DNA of 64,000 nt from Flavobacterium flevense (GCF_900142775.1 NZ_FRCC01000001.1:62001-126000), one strand, 5' to 3'; positions 1 to 8,643 are shown, numbered from the stretch's first letter. Translations and numbers: made by a program. Notes: a model not told the origin generated them from the letters alone.

Positions 1-1
1 T

Positions 2-85
2 AAAAATTCTGTAAATTTTGAATTTCAGAAAACCAATATTCTAAAACCTTATTTCGAAATTCACTCTCCTCCTCCTGAAGTTTAG
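2..85 (+). CDS. possible 3' end of an upstream gene (partial)
   Basis: The frame starting at base 2 is open to a TAG at 83-85, giving 27 residues ending in PPPEV. The start would lie outside the window. The opposite strand is also open here for about 30 codons, so this is only a guess. The tail is too short to recognise a family. Confidence 0.3.
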   Translation, partial: KNSVNFEFQKTNILKPYFEIHSPPPEV

Positions 86-171
86 TTTGTTTTTTTTAGT
101 TTTTATTCGATTTTGTTTCTTTTTCAAGAAACAGAACACATTTTACATATCACAAAATCAAACAATTAAAC

Positions 172-1041
172 ATGGAGAAAAATAGTTTAAAAACAGCTTT
201 TTTCACAACAATTACGCTGTTGTGGATGGCTCAAAACACCCAAGCTCAAACAGAAAAAAAGCAAAAAAACAGTATTATTGACAGTCTTTATATCCAGGAA
301 ACAGAAAACAAATACCAGCGTGCTAAGGTCTTACATGCCGAACCGCTTTACATTGATTTAATACGGGATCTTGGTGCCCGAAAAGGAGAAAGAGAATGGA
401 ATGTAGGTCTTGGACTTACCGATAAAAACAAATACGACGAATATATAGCCTTAGTTGAATACGAATGGGCTCCTATTGACCGATTAGGATTTGAAGTCGA
501 ATTGCCTTTTTCTTTTTATCCTTCAGCCCATAATGCTACTACTCCGGATAGTAAATTAAATGGATTAAAATTAGCCACTCAGTATTCCTTTTTTGTATCC
601 GAAAAGTTAAAAACATCAATGGCTGTCGGGTATATTCACGAATTTGGTCTCAATTCTTTTAACAACTATAGCAATGAAAAATTATTTACCGGAAACACTT
701 ACAATCCGTTTTTTATAGTTGCTAAACGCTGGGGAAACAATTTTCACACGCTTCTATATACCGGTCCGGCCATAGAACATCATTCTGAAACTAATGCTAC
801 CCATACTTCATGGCAAATCAACAGCAATTTTCATTATATGATTCCCGGAACTAAAAATTTTATTGGTATCGAATGCAACAAGGAAATACAAACCAAAGAT
901 TTTGACATGACCATAAGGCCTCAAATGAGAGTAGCAGTTGCCGAAAACCTTTTAATAGGTATCGTTACAGGAATTCCTGTTAATAGAGAAAACGAGCGAT
1001 TTAGTTCTTTCTTGCGATTAATTTACGAACCCAAACACTAA
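172..1041 (+). CDS. predicted outer-membrane beta-barrel protein, function unknown
   Basis: A 289-residue protein with a signal peptide (about residues 1-25, cut after QAQ). The rest is alternating aromatic/polar strands typical of a small outer-membrane barrel (for example GLGLTDKNKYDEYIALVEYEW and AVGYIHEFG). I recognise the general type, which is common in Bacteroidota, but no enzymatic or transport motif. It stands alone with a strong terminator 9 bases after its stop. The ATG at 172 is chosen because the signal peptide starts there. Confidence 0.75.
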   Translation: MEKNSLKTAFFTTITLLWMAQNTQAQTEKKQKNSIIDSLYIQETENKYQRAKVLHAEPLYIDLIRDLGARKGEREWNVGLGLTDKNKYDEYIALVEYEWAPIDRLGFEVELPFSFYPSAHNATTPDSKLNGLKLATQYSFFVSEKLKTSMAVGYIHEFGLNSFNNYSNEKLFTGNTYNPFFIVAKRWGNNFHTLLYTGPAIEHHSETNATHTSWQINSNFHYMIPGTKNFIGIECNKEIQTKDFDMTIRPQMRVAVAENLLIGIVTGIPVNRENERFSSFLRLIYEPKH

Positions 1042-1049
1042 AGAAAAAA

Positions 1050-1087
1050 CCCCAATTTTTGAAAAACTCAAAATTGGGGTCTTTTTT
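1050..1087 (+). terminator. rho-independent terminator after the barrel gene
   Basis: CCCCAATTTT pairs with AAAATTGGGG (10 bp) across a 10-base loop and is followed by TCTTTTTT. It lies directly after the stop codon at 1041. Confidence 0.85.
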
Positions 1088-1098
1088 ACATAAAAAAA

Positions 1099-1243
1099 TC
1101 TCTCCCATCTCCCATCTTCTATCTTCTAACTTCCCACTTCCATCTTCCCTCTTCTATCTTCTGCCTCCCATCTTCCTACTTCCATCTTCCCACTTCTAAC
1201 TTCTAACCTCTAACTTCTAACCTCTAACTTCTAACATCCCTCA
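1099..1243 (+). repeat. pyrimidine-rich simple repeat tract
   Basis: About 145 bases are almost pure C/T/A, built from degenerate words such as CTTCTAA, CCATCTT and CCTCTAA; the last part is a near-tandem of CTTCTAACCTCTAA. There is almost no G on this strand. It lies in the 3' region of fabH, so a read-through fabH transcript would be purine-rich here. No ORF. Confidence 0.8.
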
Positions 1244-1245
1244 AC

Positions 1246-2253
1246 CTACCATTTAATAATAGCACTAGCCCAGGTAAATCCGCTTCCAAAAGCCGCTAAA
1301 ACTACCGTATCTCCTGATTTTATTTTGCCTTTTTCCCAGGCTTCCGTTAAGGCAATAGGTACTGAAGCTGCTGTAGTATTTCCGTATTTTTGAATATTAT
1401 TATAAACCTGATTGTCATTCAATCCAAATTTTTGCTGGATAAATTGAGAAATTCTCAAATTAGCCTGATGCGGAATCAGCATATCAATATCGGAAACTGT
1501 CAGATTATTGGCTTCTAAACCTTCATGAATGACTTCAGCAAAACGAACTACCGCATTTTTAAAGACAAATTGTCCGTTCATGTGGGGAAAATAACTTTCG
1601 TCATTCGGATCGTTATCGGCAACAATATCCGAAACCCAGCGTCCGCCCATTCCCGGTGCTGTTAAGGCTAATTCTTCGGCATGAATTCCTTCGGAGTGTA
1701 AGTGTGTCGAAAGAATTCCTTTAGTCAGATCTTCTTCACGACTCAACACCGCTGCTCCTGCTCCATCACCAAAAATCACTGAAACATTGCGTCCGCGTGT
1801 GGTCATGTCTAATCCTGAGGAATGCACTTCGGATCCTATAACCAAAATATTCTTGTACATCCCTGTTTTTATATATTGATCCGCAACAGATAAAGCATAC
1901 ACAAAACCGGAACATTGATTGCGAACATCTAAGGCTCCCACAGTGCGTAATCCCAGTTCTTTTTGTACCAAAACACCTGGTCCAGGAAAATAATAATCCG
2001 GACTTAGCGTAGCAAAAACAATAAAATCAATATCCATTTTATCAATACCGGCGCGTTCAATTGCAACTCTGGCCGCTTTAACTCCCATTGTAGTGGTAGT
2101 ATCTTCGCCTTTTATAATATGCCTGCGTTCCTGAATTCCGGTTCTTTCCTGAATCCATTGATCATTAGTATCGATAATTTTTGACAAATCGTCATTAGTA
2201 ACTACATTAGAAGGCACATAGAAACCTAAACCTGAAATTTTTGAATGATACAT
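1246..2253 (-). CDS. fabH: 3-oxoacyl-[acyl-carrier-protein] synthase III (FabH family)
   Basis: A 335-residue thiolase-fold condensing enzyme. FabH enzymes condense an acyl-CoA primer with malonyl-ACP to start fatty-acid synthesis in the cytosol. The catalytic triad is intact: Cys114 in RNQCSGF, His262 in PHQANLRI and Asn292 in YGNTTAAS. The glycine-rich GDGAGAAVL near 162-170 and the C-terminal GSGFTWASAI are also present. It has the longer middle loop (about 195-235) of the Bacteroidota 3-oxoacyl-ACP synthase III subgroup, so it may be a second FabH with a different primer preference. It is monocistronic. Confidence 0.93.
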   Translation of the reverse strand: MYHSKISGLGFYVPSNVVTNDDLSKIIDTNDQWIQERTGIQERRHIIKGEDTTTTMGVKAARVAIERAGIDKMDIDFIVFATLSPDYYFPGPGVLVQKELGLRTVGALDVRNQCSGFVYALSVADQYIKTGMYKNILVIGSEVHSSGLDMTTRGRNVSVIFGDGAGAAVLSREEDLTKGILSTHLHSEGIHAEELALTAPGMGGRWVSDIVADNDPNDESYFPHMNGQFVFKNAVVRFAEVIHEGLEANNLTVSDIDMLIPHQANLRISQFIQQKFGLNDNQVYNNIQKYGNTTAASVPIALTEAWEKGKIKSGDTVVLAAFGSGFTWASAIIKW

Positions 2254-2290
2254 ATTTTAGTTTTTAATAACATCTATTATAAATATAATA

Positions 2291-2320
2291 AAAAAAAACC
2301 AGTCGAAACAACTGGTTTAC
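2291..2320 (-). terminator. terminator after the YegP-like gene
   Basis: On the minus strand AACCAGT pairs with ACTGGTT around a TGTTTCG loop, followed by a run of T. It is placed downstream of the gene ending at 2382. Confidence 0.7.
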
Positions 2321-2381
2321 TTACAGGATATTTACTTTTAAAAAACTTAACACAACCTGAGCGACTAATATTGTCTCTTGA

Positions 2382-2714
2382 TTATGCTGTTTGATCTTCT
2401 ATAATGGCATCCGGTGCATTTTTCTTAACGGATTCAATTCCATTTTCACGAGCTGCAACCGACTCATACATTTCGCTATTCCCAATAATCTGATTATTAC
2501 CGGCTTTTAAATTAAAATAATGTTTTCCATTTGAGGATTCTTTTCGCTCAAACCGACCATCATCCTGAGCATTTTTTCTAACCGATTCAATTCCGTTCTC
2601 ACAACCAGCCTTAGTCGAATAACCTTCGCTTGCTAAAATTGTCTGACCATTACCAGCTTTCAAATTAAACTGAAACTCCCCATTAACTCTTTTTGTAACC
2701 AGATATTTCCCCAT
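2382..2714 (-). CDS. YegP family protein (two DUF1508 repeats)
   Basis: A 110-residue protein made of two tandem copies of the roughly 50-residue DUF1508 unit. Each has the pattern FNLKAGNxQxI, then SExYxxxxxxENGIESVxKNA (repeat 1 about 12-52, repeat 2 about 63-103). This is the usual YegP organisation. The molecular role of the family is not established; it is small and cytosolic. It is a single gene with its own terminator and its ATG is clear. Confidence 0.9.
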   Translation of the reverse strand: MGKYLVTKRVNGEFQFNLKAGNGQTILASEGYSTKAGCENGIESVRKNAQDDGRFERKESSNGKHYFNLKAGNNQIIGNSEMYESVAARENGIESVKKNAPDAIIEDQTA

Positions 2715-2823
2715 TGTATTTAAAATTTTAAATTTATAATCTGCATTTCAACAACTTAACTAAAATAATAAAAAAACGAATACAAATTTGTAGAATTTAA
2801 TTAATAAAACTGTAGAATTATAA

Positions 2824-3768
2824 TTAACAAATCTTCAAATTAACTTCCTGATTAAATTCCAAGGGAGATTCATGTTCGAAAAAAATTACTTTTCGATCAA
2901 AAACAGCTTTGATAAGATAATGACTTCCTTTAAAATAAGATTGTTTCACAATAACATTCATCAAACCGTTTTCGGCAACTTTTAACTGATGGGGATAGAG
3001 TAACACCATCTCGTCATCGCCATCAACAGCAACAAGTTGGGATAATTTGAGTTCGTTTACTTCCCCAAAAAGTGAAGCAACATATTTATTGATAGGATTA
3101 TTATATAAATTATAGGAATCGGCTTTATCGACCATTTTTCCGTTTTGTAACACAATAGTTTCATCGGCAAAAGAAAGCGCATCGGTACTATCGTGAGTGG
3201 CAACAATAACCGTAATTCCCTGTGCTTTTAAGTATGCAAACAAATTACGTCTCAGCGCATTTTTCCTGAAATTATCAATGTGACTAAAAGGTTCGTCCAG
3301 CAATAAAACTTCCGGTTCTAAGGCTAAAACTCTTGCCAAAGCCACACGTTGCTGCTGACCACCGCTAAGGTATTTGGCTTTAACATCAGCAAACTCGGTC
3401 ATTTCGACAATTTCCAATAATTCCTGAATACGGGCTTTTTTCTTATCCGGAAAAATATTCGATAAATATTTACCCACATTCTCCGCTACCGTAATATAAG
3501 GCATCAGATCAAAATCCTGTGACAAATATTTCATAAAAGGCATTCCGGGAACCAAATTAAAACTGGTTCCTAAAACCTCCGTGTCATTCCAAAAAATATG
3601 TCCTTCGTCCAAATCATACAATCCGTAAATCAGTTTGAGCAACGTACTTTTTCCGCAACCGCTTTCGCCAATTACAGCTATATTTTGTGCTTTTTCTACA
3701 GTGAAATGAATGTTTTGAACCACTGGTTTTTCGGTATAACCAAAGGAGATATTTTGAACTTGGAGCAT
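2824..3768 (-). CDS. ABC transporter ATP-binding protein with TOBE-like C-terminus
   Basis: An ATPase subunit of 314 residues from the chosen ATG at 3768. The frame is open to a TTG at 3798, but that codon lies inside the promoter word TATCTTTG, so it cannot be the start. Walker A is GESGCGKST, the Q-loop LSQDFD, the signature LSGGQQQRVALARVL, Walker B VLLLDEPFSHID and the H-loop VATHDSTDA. The last 80 residues resemble the TOBE-type regulatory domain of PotA/FbpC/MalK-like ATPases, which suggests an importer. No permease or binding-protein gene is adjacent, so the substrate cannot be inferred. Confidence 0.88.
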   Translation of the reverse strand: MLQVQNISFGYTEKPVVQNIHFTVEKAQNIAVIGESGCGKSTLLKLIYGLYDLDEGHIFWNDTEVLGTSFNLVPGMPFMKYLSQDFDLMPYITVAENVGKYLSNIFPDKKKARIQELLEIVEMTEFADVKAKYLSGGQQQRVALARVLALEPEVLLLDEPFSHIDNFRKNALRRNLFAYLKAQGITVIVATHDSTDALSFADETIVLQNGKMVDKADSYNLYNNPINKYVASLFGEVNELKLSQLVAVDGDDEMVLLYPHQLKVAENGLMNVIVKQSYFKGSHYLIKAVFDRKVIFFEHESPLEFNQEVNLKIC

Positions 3769-3795
3769 TTTAAAAGAATGTTTTTTTTGGAAACG

Positions 3796-3803
3796 CAAAG
3801 ATA
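3796..3803 (-). promoter_or_regulatory. promoter -7 word TATCTTTG for the ABC ATPase gene
   Basis: Exact match to the Bacteroidota -7 consensus TAnnTTTG on the minus strand, 27 bases before the ATG at 3768. Confidence 0.7.
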
Positions 3804-3866
3804 GATTCTTTGGTATAAAAAAACATGAAATTTAGAAAATATCTTAAAAAATACAGCTCAAATAGT

Positions 3867-3926
3867 AACCGCAAATTCCGCAAATTTTCACCAATTTATT
3901 TGCGGGAATTTGCGGAATTTGTGGTT
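3867..3926. repeat. inverted repeat of CCGCAAATT words
   Basis: A 20-bp arm at 3867-3886 (AACCGCAAATTCCGCAAATT) pairs, with one mismatch, with 3907-3926. The loop is about 20 bases. A closely related 19-bp perfect hairpin occurs at 54490-54547. The remainder of the gap 3804-4030 shows nothing else I can support except short words like AATCTGCTAAAATCTG near 3990. Confidence 0.8.
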
Positions 3927-4030
3927 AAAATAAAAATAGCAAAATAGATACTGTGTTCTAAAAATTCACAGAAAATGAAGAATCTGCTAAAATCTGTTTA
4001 ATCTGCGTGCTTTTTATTATTTATAGAAGC

Positions 4031-4063
4031 AAAAAAAAAGTCGTTCCGAAAAACCGGAACGAC
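4031..4063 (-). terminator. terminator after the OmpA-family gene
   Basis: On the minus strand GTCGTTCCG pairs with CGGAACGAC around a short T-rich loop, followed by nine T. It lies 30 bases past the stop of the gene ending at 4093. Confidence 0.85.
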
Positions 4064-4092
4064 CTTATAATTATTTTAAAAAAAGCGAAGAA

Positions 4093-4788
4093 TTAGTTTC
4101 CTGCTTCTTTTTCTGCATCAGCTTTCATTTTTTCATTAGCCACAATCGCAAACTCTACACGACGGTTTTGAGCTCTTCCATCTACAGTACCATTATCAGC
4201 AATTGGGTCAGCAATTCCCATTCCCTGAATAGTAAATCTACTAGAAGAAATTCCTTTGCTTACCAAATAGTTTTTAACCGAAGCAGCACGATCACCTGAA
4301 AGTTTCAGGTTGTAATCAGCAGGACCAGTACTGTCAGTATAACCAAAAATAGTAATATCAGTATCCGGATATTCGTTAAAAACAGCCACTAATTTGTCAA
4401 GATTTGTTTTTGCAGCAGCAGTTAAACTGGATTTATTAGTATCAAAACGCACCGCATTTTCATTTAAAACTAATTGGATTCCTTCACCTACTCTTTTAAC
4501 CTCAGCACCTGGAATTGCCTGATCAATTTGTCTGGCCTGTTTGTCCATTTTGTTACCAATAACACCACCGGCAACACCACCTACAACTCCACCAATAACA
4601 GCTCCCATAGCACCTTTTCCACCTTTTCCAAGGTTATTTCCTAAAATCCCTCCAAGAATAGCTCCTCCGGCAGTCCCAATAGCAGCTCCTCTTTGTGTTT
4701 TATTAGTGTTTTTTATTGCTTCACAGCTTGTCAATACAGAACCGGCAATCATTATTATAGCTAATGCTAATACAGATATATTTTTCAT
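4093..4788 (-). CDS. OmpA-family lipoprotein with glycine zipper
   Basis: A 231-residue lipoprotein with lipobox VLTSC (Cys about 22). A glycine-zipper segment (about 34-80, repeats such as GGVVGGVAGGVIG) is the kind seen in YMGG/17-kDa proteins. The C-terminal OmpA peptidoglycan-binding domain (about 105-220) contains FDTNKSSLT, GYTDSTGPADYN, LSGDRAASV and NRRVEF. It probably tethers the outer membrane to peptidoglycan. It is the second gene of a two-gene operon, 31 bases after the lipocalin-like gene, and ends in a strong terminator. Confidence 0.9.
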   Translation of the reverse strand: MKNISVLALAIIMIAGSVLTSCEAIKNTNKTQRGAAIGTAGGAILGGILGNNLGKGGKGAMGAVIGGVVGGVAGGVIGNKMDKQARQIDQAIPGAEVKRVGEGIQLVLNENAVRFDTNKSSLTAAAKTNLDKLVAVFNEYPDTDITIFGYTDSTGPADYNLKLSGDRAASVKNYLVSKGISSSRFTIQGMGIADPIADNGTVDGRAQNRRVEFAIVANEKMKADAEKEAGN

Positions 4789-4819
4789 ATTTATGTCTTT
4801 TAAATTTAGTTACTCTTAA

Positions 4820-5296
4820 TTAGTTTACACGTTGAAATTGGTACACAACATTGGTTAATTTTCCTCCCACATCAATTTTGTCAATCAATTGAAAAGAGCT
4901 GTCTGTTAAATTAGACACACCAAGAACGTAACCATCTCTTACTTTTTTAGCTTTTTCTCCGGCATCTAAAATTTTCAATACAAACTCTCCGTTAGAATTT
5001 ACAAACCATGTAATAGGTGAGCTAAAAACAGGACAGTCATACTTAGTCAAAGCCATTTCTCCTTTATTGTTGTTAGAAACAAATTTCCAGGTACTTCCTT
5101 CAAAGCATTTTGAATCTGCCAGTTGAAAAGAATTTACTTTAATGTATTCTGATCCCGGATAAGAAACAGAACTAATTACCCAATTTCCTTTAATCCCCGT
5201 CTGAATCCCTCTATCTAATTTAGTAGCGGTTACTGAAGATGTTTTGCAAGAAAATAATGCCAGCGAAAGCGCTGCAACTAAAAATATTTTTTTCAT
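4820..5296 (-). CDS. lipocalin-like lipoprotein
   Basis: A 158-residue lipoprotein with lipobox LFSCK (Cys17). The body resembles the lipocalin-like family often found next to OmpA lipoproteins in Flavobacteriia: GNWVISSVSYPG at the first strand, then a Cys-containing middle (FEGSTWKFVSNNN, TKYDCPVF). It is the first gene of an operon with the OmpA gene downstream and has a good TATATTTG promoter. The ligand is unknown. Confidence 0.75.
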   Translation of the reverse strand: MKKIFLVAALSLALFSCKTSSVTATKLDRGIQTGIKGNWVISSVSYPGSEYIKVNSFQLADSKCFEGSTWKFVSNNNKGEMALTKYDCPVFSSPITWFVNSNGEFVLKILDAGEKAKKVRDGYVLGVSNLTDSSFQLIDKIDVGGKLTNVVYQFQRVN

Positions 5297-5325
5297 CGTT
5301 TCTCATTTTAATATTAAACGTAGTA

Positions 5326-5333
5326 CAAATATA
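5326..5333 (-). promoter_or_regulatory. promoter -7 word TATATTTG for the lipocalin/OmpA operon
   Basis: Exact TAnnTTTG match on the minus strand, about 30 bases before the ATG at 5296. Confidence 0.65.
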
Positions 5334-5476
5334 CAATGCATTTGAGTTACAACATTTCAAAATTCAACATTTTTCTATCAAAATTCACTGTTAAGACAAT
5401 TTGTCATCTTATATTGAATTGGTACTTTATTTGAATAGCCTGAAGCTGATTGTAAAACACTCTAAAAATTTTAAAT

Positions 5477-7360
5477 ATGACAACTGGAAAAATTAACGTT
5501 TCGGTGGAAAATATCTTTCCGCTAATCAAAAAGTTCTTATACAACGATCACGAGATCTTTTTACGTGAATTAATTTCGAATGGAACAGATGCAACATTAA
5601 AATTAAAACACCTGACTAATATTGGCGAAGCCAAAGTAGAATATGGCAGCCCAATACTGGAGGTTAAAGTTGACAAAGAAGGTAAAAAACTGCACATTAT
5701 CGATCAGGGAATCGGGATGACAGCTGAAGAAGTTGAAAAATACATCAACCAACTGGCTTTTTCAGGTGCTGAAGAATTCTTAGAAAAATACAAAGACACC
5801 GCTAAAGATTCCGGAATTATAGGACATTTTGGTCTTGGTTTCTACTCCGCTTTTATGGTAGCTTCTAAGGTGGAAATTATCACTAAATCCTACAAAGACG
5901 AACCGGCAGCCCACTGGGTTTGCGACGGAAGTCCTGAGTTCTCCTTAGAACCGGCTGACAAAACGACTCGTGGAACTGAAATCATTCTGCACATTGCCGA
6001 AGATTCTTTAGAGTTCCTGGAAGAATTTAAAATCAAAGAATTGCTGAACAAATACAACAAGTTCATGCCTATTCCGATTAAATTTGGAACTAAAACAGAA
6101 ACTTTACCTAAACCGGAAGATGCTCCTGAGGATTATGTAAACGAAACAGTTGAAGTTGACAACATCATCAACAACCCAAACCCGGCATGGACCAAACAAC
6201 CGGCTGACTTAAACGAAGAAGATTACAAAACCTTCTACCACGAATTGTATCCAATGCAATTTGAAGAGCCTTTATTCAACATTCACCTGAATGTAGATTA
6301 TCCGTTTAACCTGACCGGAATCTTGTATTTCCCTAAATTAGGTACGGATATGCAAATCCAGAAAGACAAAATCCAATTGTACCAAAATCAGGTTTTTGTT
6401 ACTGATAATGTAGAAGGAATTGTTCCTGAATTCCTGATGATGCTTCGCGGAGTTGTGGATTCTCCGGATATTCCTTTGAATGTTTCCCGTTCCGGATTGC
6501 AGGCTGATGGCGCAGTGAAGAAAATTTCGAACTACATCACCCGTAAAGTTGCTGATAAACTAAAATCGTTGTTCAACGAAAACAGAGCCGATTTTGAAGC
6601 CAAATGGAACGACATCAAAATCGTTCTGGAATACGGAATGCTATCTGAAGATAAATTCTATGAAAAAGCAGGTGCTTTTGTATTATACCCAACCGTTGAC
6701 GACAAATACTTTACACTTGACGAATTAAAAGAAAACCTAAAAGAAAAGCAAACTGACAAAGACGGTAAACTGGTTATTTTATACGCAGGAAACAAAGAAG
6801 CACAACACGCTTACATCGAAATTGCAAAAGAAAAAGGATACGAAGTATTGCTTTTAGACTCGCCAATTATCTCGCATCTAATGCAAAAATTAGAGTCGGA
6901 CAACAAAGATTTGACTTTCGTACGTGTCGATTCAGATCACATTGACAACCTGATCAAGAAAGAAGAAACCACTATTTCTAAACTTTCTGATGAAGAAAAA
7001 GAAAGCTTAAAAACATCTTTAGAAACCTATATTCCAAAAACCTATACCGTACAATTGGAATCAATGGACAGTCAGGCAGCGCCATTTATCATCACGCAAC
7101 CGGAATTTATGCGAAGAATGAAAGAAATGAGCCAGACCGGCGGTGGTGGAATGTTCGGGATGGGCAACATGCCGGAAATGTACAATTTAGTAGTAAATAC
7201 TAATGCGCCTTTAGTATCCTCAATCCTGGCTACCGAAGACAAAACAGCTCAGGAAAGCCTTGTAAAACAAGCCTTAGACTTAGCTAAACTATCACAAAAC
7301 TTACTTAAAGGAGAAGCTTTAACAGCTTTTGTAAAACGTAGTTTTGAGTTGATTAAATAG
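5477..7360 (+). CDS. htpG: molecular chaperone HtpG (Hsp90)
   Basis: A 627-residue protein of normal bacterial Hsp90 length. The N-terminal GHKL ATPase has FLRELISNGTDA, the DQGIGMT loop and GHFGLGFYSAFMVA. The middle domain contains the conserved catalytic-loop region DNVEGIVPEFLMMLRGVVDSPDIPLNVSRS (read in two pieces at about 314-343). The C-terminal dimerisation domain is present, with a small GGGGMFGMGNMP insertion near 555. It is an ATP-dependent cytosolic chaperone. Monocistronic with a terminator 36 bases downstream. Confidence 0.97.
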   Translation: MTTGKINVSVENIFPLIKKFLYNDHEIFLRELISNGTDATLKLKHLTNIGEAKVEYGSPILEVKVDKEGKKLHIIDQGIGMTAEEVEKYINQLAFSGAEEFLEKYKDTAKDSGIIGHFGLGFYSAFMVASKVEIITKSYKDEPAAHWVCDGSPEFSLEPADKTTRGTEIILHIAEDSLEFLEEFKIKELLNKYNKFMPIPIKFGTKTETLPKPEDAPEDYVNETVEVDNIINNPNPAWTKQPADLNEEDYKTFYHELYPMQFEEPLFNIHLNVDYPFNLTGILYFPKLGTDMQIQKDKIQLYQNQVFVTDNVEGIVPEFLMMLRGVVDSPDIPLNVSRSGLQADGAVKKISNYITRKVADKLKSLFNENRADFEAKWNDIKIVLEYGMLSEDKFYEKAGAFVLYPTVDDKYFTLDELKENLKEKQTDKDGKLVILYAGNKEAQHAYIEIAKEKGYEVLLLDSPIISHLMQKLESDNKDLTFVRVDSDHIDNLIKKEETTISKLSDEEKESLKTSLETYIPKTYTVQLESMDSQAAPFIITQPEFMRRMKEMSQTGGGGMFGMGNMPEMYNLVVNTNAPLVSSILATEDKTAQESLVKQALDLAKLSQNLLKGEALTAFVKRSFELIK

Positions 7361-7395
7361 TATCCTCCCCTAACCCCTCCGAAGGAAGGGAACTG

Positions 7396-7428
7396 AAACC
7401 TGCTGGTGCAAACTGGCAGGTTTTTTTG
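7396..7428 (+). terminator. htpG terminator
   Basis: AAACCTGC pairs with GCAGGTTT across a 12-base loop, followed by TTTT. A short CCCCTCC..GGAAGGG imperfect palindrome precedes it at about 7367-7390. Confidence 0.8.
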
Positions 7429-7467
7429 TTTTAGGAGCAGAAGGATTGGGTTTCCATAAGAACTTCT

Positions 7468-7538
7468 GTCCTGCTATTCGCTGCAATCTTTGCTATTGGT
7501 TAGCACCATAGCAAAGGATTTCCACTACTATCAGGGCT
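7468..7538 (-). repeat. structured flavobacterial intergenic element, copy A
   Basis: Read on the minus strand it runs AGCCCTGATAG, AGTGGAAATCC, a 12-bp stem TTTGCTAT/ATAGCAAA, GATTGCAGCGAATAGC. The same order of words (GGATxGxAGCGG, ATCCTTTT stem AAAAGAT, CAGCGxAxAGCC) appears in copies at 34081-34210 and 56419-56540. It resembles a dispersed flavobacterial hairpin element; a Flavo-1-type RNA is possible. The rest of the 7361-7676 gap shows no gene. Confidence 0.6.
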
Positions 7539-7676
7539 AGCAAGTTTGTTTTATTTCCAAAAGATATTTTGTAAGAATATTTTAATATATTTGAAAAAAA
7601 ACATTGCATATAAGATGTCGATTTAGATAAAAACAGACTTAGTAGTAACTTTCACTTAGCATATATATATCAAAAA

Positions 7677-8381
7677 ATGAAAACATACAAAATTAAATCA
7701 TTTACAGATTTTTTAGATCACATCGAAATAATTGAATTAATGGATTACGATATTAATCTATTTCGAGGGCAGTCAAAAAATAACGCTTTACTTCCATCAA
7801 TATGCAGAGAAAAGCCAACCTTTGATTCAACAGAGGTTGAAAGGAAAATGCTTGAGGATTTTAAAAGGCGTTCTCCTCTACTTATATCGAAAAAATTTGA
7901 GAGTGATTGGGAATGGCTAGTTTACGCACAGCATTATGGATTAAAAACTAGATTATTGGATTGGACAAGCAATCCATTAGTGGCATTATGGTTTGCTTGC
8001 CAAAACCAGTATGAATTAAAAAATAATTCCTATTTATATATCCTATCTTGTGATGAAAATTTACAAGTCAATTTAGTAGAGAATCAATCCCCTTTTGAAA
8101 GTTCACATACAAAAATTTTGAGGCCAACACTAAATAATGAGCGAATAATTGCTCAATCCGGATGGTTTACAGCACACAAATATTCAAATAAGGCTAATAA
8201 ATTTGTGACATTAGAAACTAATAAATCAATAAAAACCAATTTGAAAGAAATCGAAATTCCTGCAGATATAAAAAAAGATATTCTTAATAAACTATCAATA
8301 TTTGGTATTAATAGTAGAACTATTTTCCCTGATGTGAATGGCTTGAGTATGCATTTGAACTGGAAGTATCTAATTAAATAG
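7677..8381 (+). CDS. FRG domain-containing protein
   Basis: A 234-residue protein matching the FRG domain family. It has the name motif LFRGQS near 28-33 and the second signature QHYGLKTRLLDWTSNPLVALWFA near 86-108. The C-terminal half (SGWFTAHK and the region after 185) follows the family pattern. The biochemical activity of FRG domains is unproven; they are common in accessory and phage-defence neighbourhoods. Here the gene stands alone in an AT-rich stretch between structured repeats, consistent with recent acquisition. No partner gene is on the same strand within 300 bases. Confidence 0.8.
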   Translation: MKTYKIKSFTDFLDHIEIIELMDYDINLFRGQSKNNALLPSICREKPTFDSTEVERKMLEDFKRRSPLLISKKFESDWEWLVYAQHYGLKTRLLDWTSNPLVALWFACQNQYELKNNSYLYILSCDENLQVNLVENQSPFESSHTKILRPTLNNERIIAQSGWFTAHKYSNKANKFVTLETNKSIKTNLKEIEIPADIKKDILNKLSIFGINSRTIFPDVNGLSMHLNWKYLIK

Positions 8382-8386
8382 TAATA

Positions 8387-8643
8387 AACCAGATAGCTGA
8401 TTTGTAATCCAACAAAGAGGAACAACTTTGTCGAGTTACTGGATGAGATCCTTCCTTCGTCAGGATGACAAAATTGCAAGTATAAATGTTCTTAATACGT
8501 TCTTTTACAGAAACCAGATAGGGCTGATTTGTAATCCCACAAAGAGGAGCAACTTTGTCGAGTTACTGGATGAGATTGCTTCGTTCCTCGCAATGACACA
8601 CTTGGCGGCTAAGTCATTGCGAGCGATAGCGAAGCAATCTCAC
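8387..8643. repeat. two tandem copies of a dispersed repeat ending in inverted repeats
   Basis: The unit AACCAGATAG..CTGATTTGTAATCC..ACAAAGAGGA.CAACTTTGTCGAGTTACTGGATGAGAT occurs at 8387-8450 and again at about 8512-8576, nearly identical. Copy 1 ends in CCTTCCTTCGTCAGGATGAC. Copy 2 ends in GAGATTGCTTCGTTCCTCGC (from 8572), and its inverted partner GTCATTGCGAGCGATAGCGA lies at 8613-8632, giving a long hairpin. Short ORFs inside are by-products of the repeat. Confidence 0.85.

Noticed and set aside
1099..1243. Possible CRISPR-like repeat array
   Set aside because: Words are 6-10 bases, degenerate and without unique spacers; it is a simple-sequence tract.
3769..3798. Upstream TTG start for the ABC ATPase
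   Set aside because: It lies inside the -7 promoter word; the ATG at 3768 is downstream of the expected transcription start.
4541..4819. Open frame on the plus strand rich in Pro/Ile/Ala
   Set aside because: It is the antisense of the glycine-zipper part of the OmpA lipoprotein; repetitive glycine codons keep the opposite strand open.
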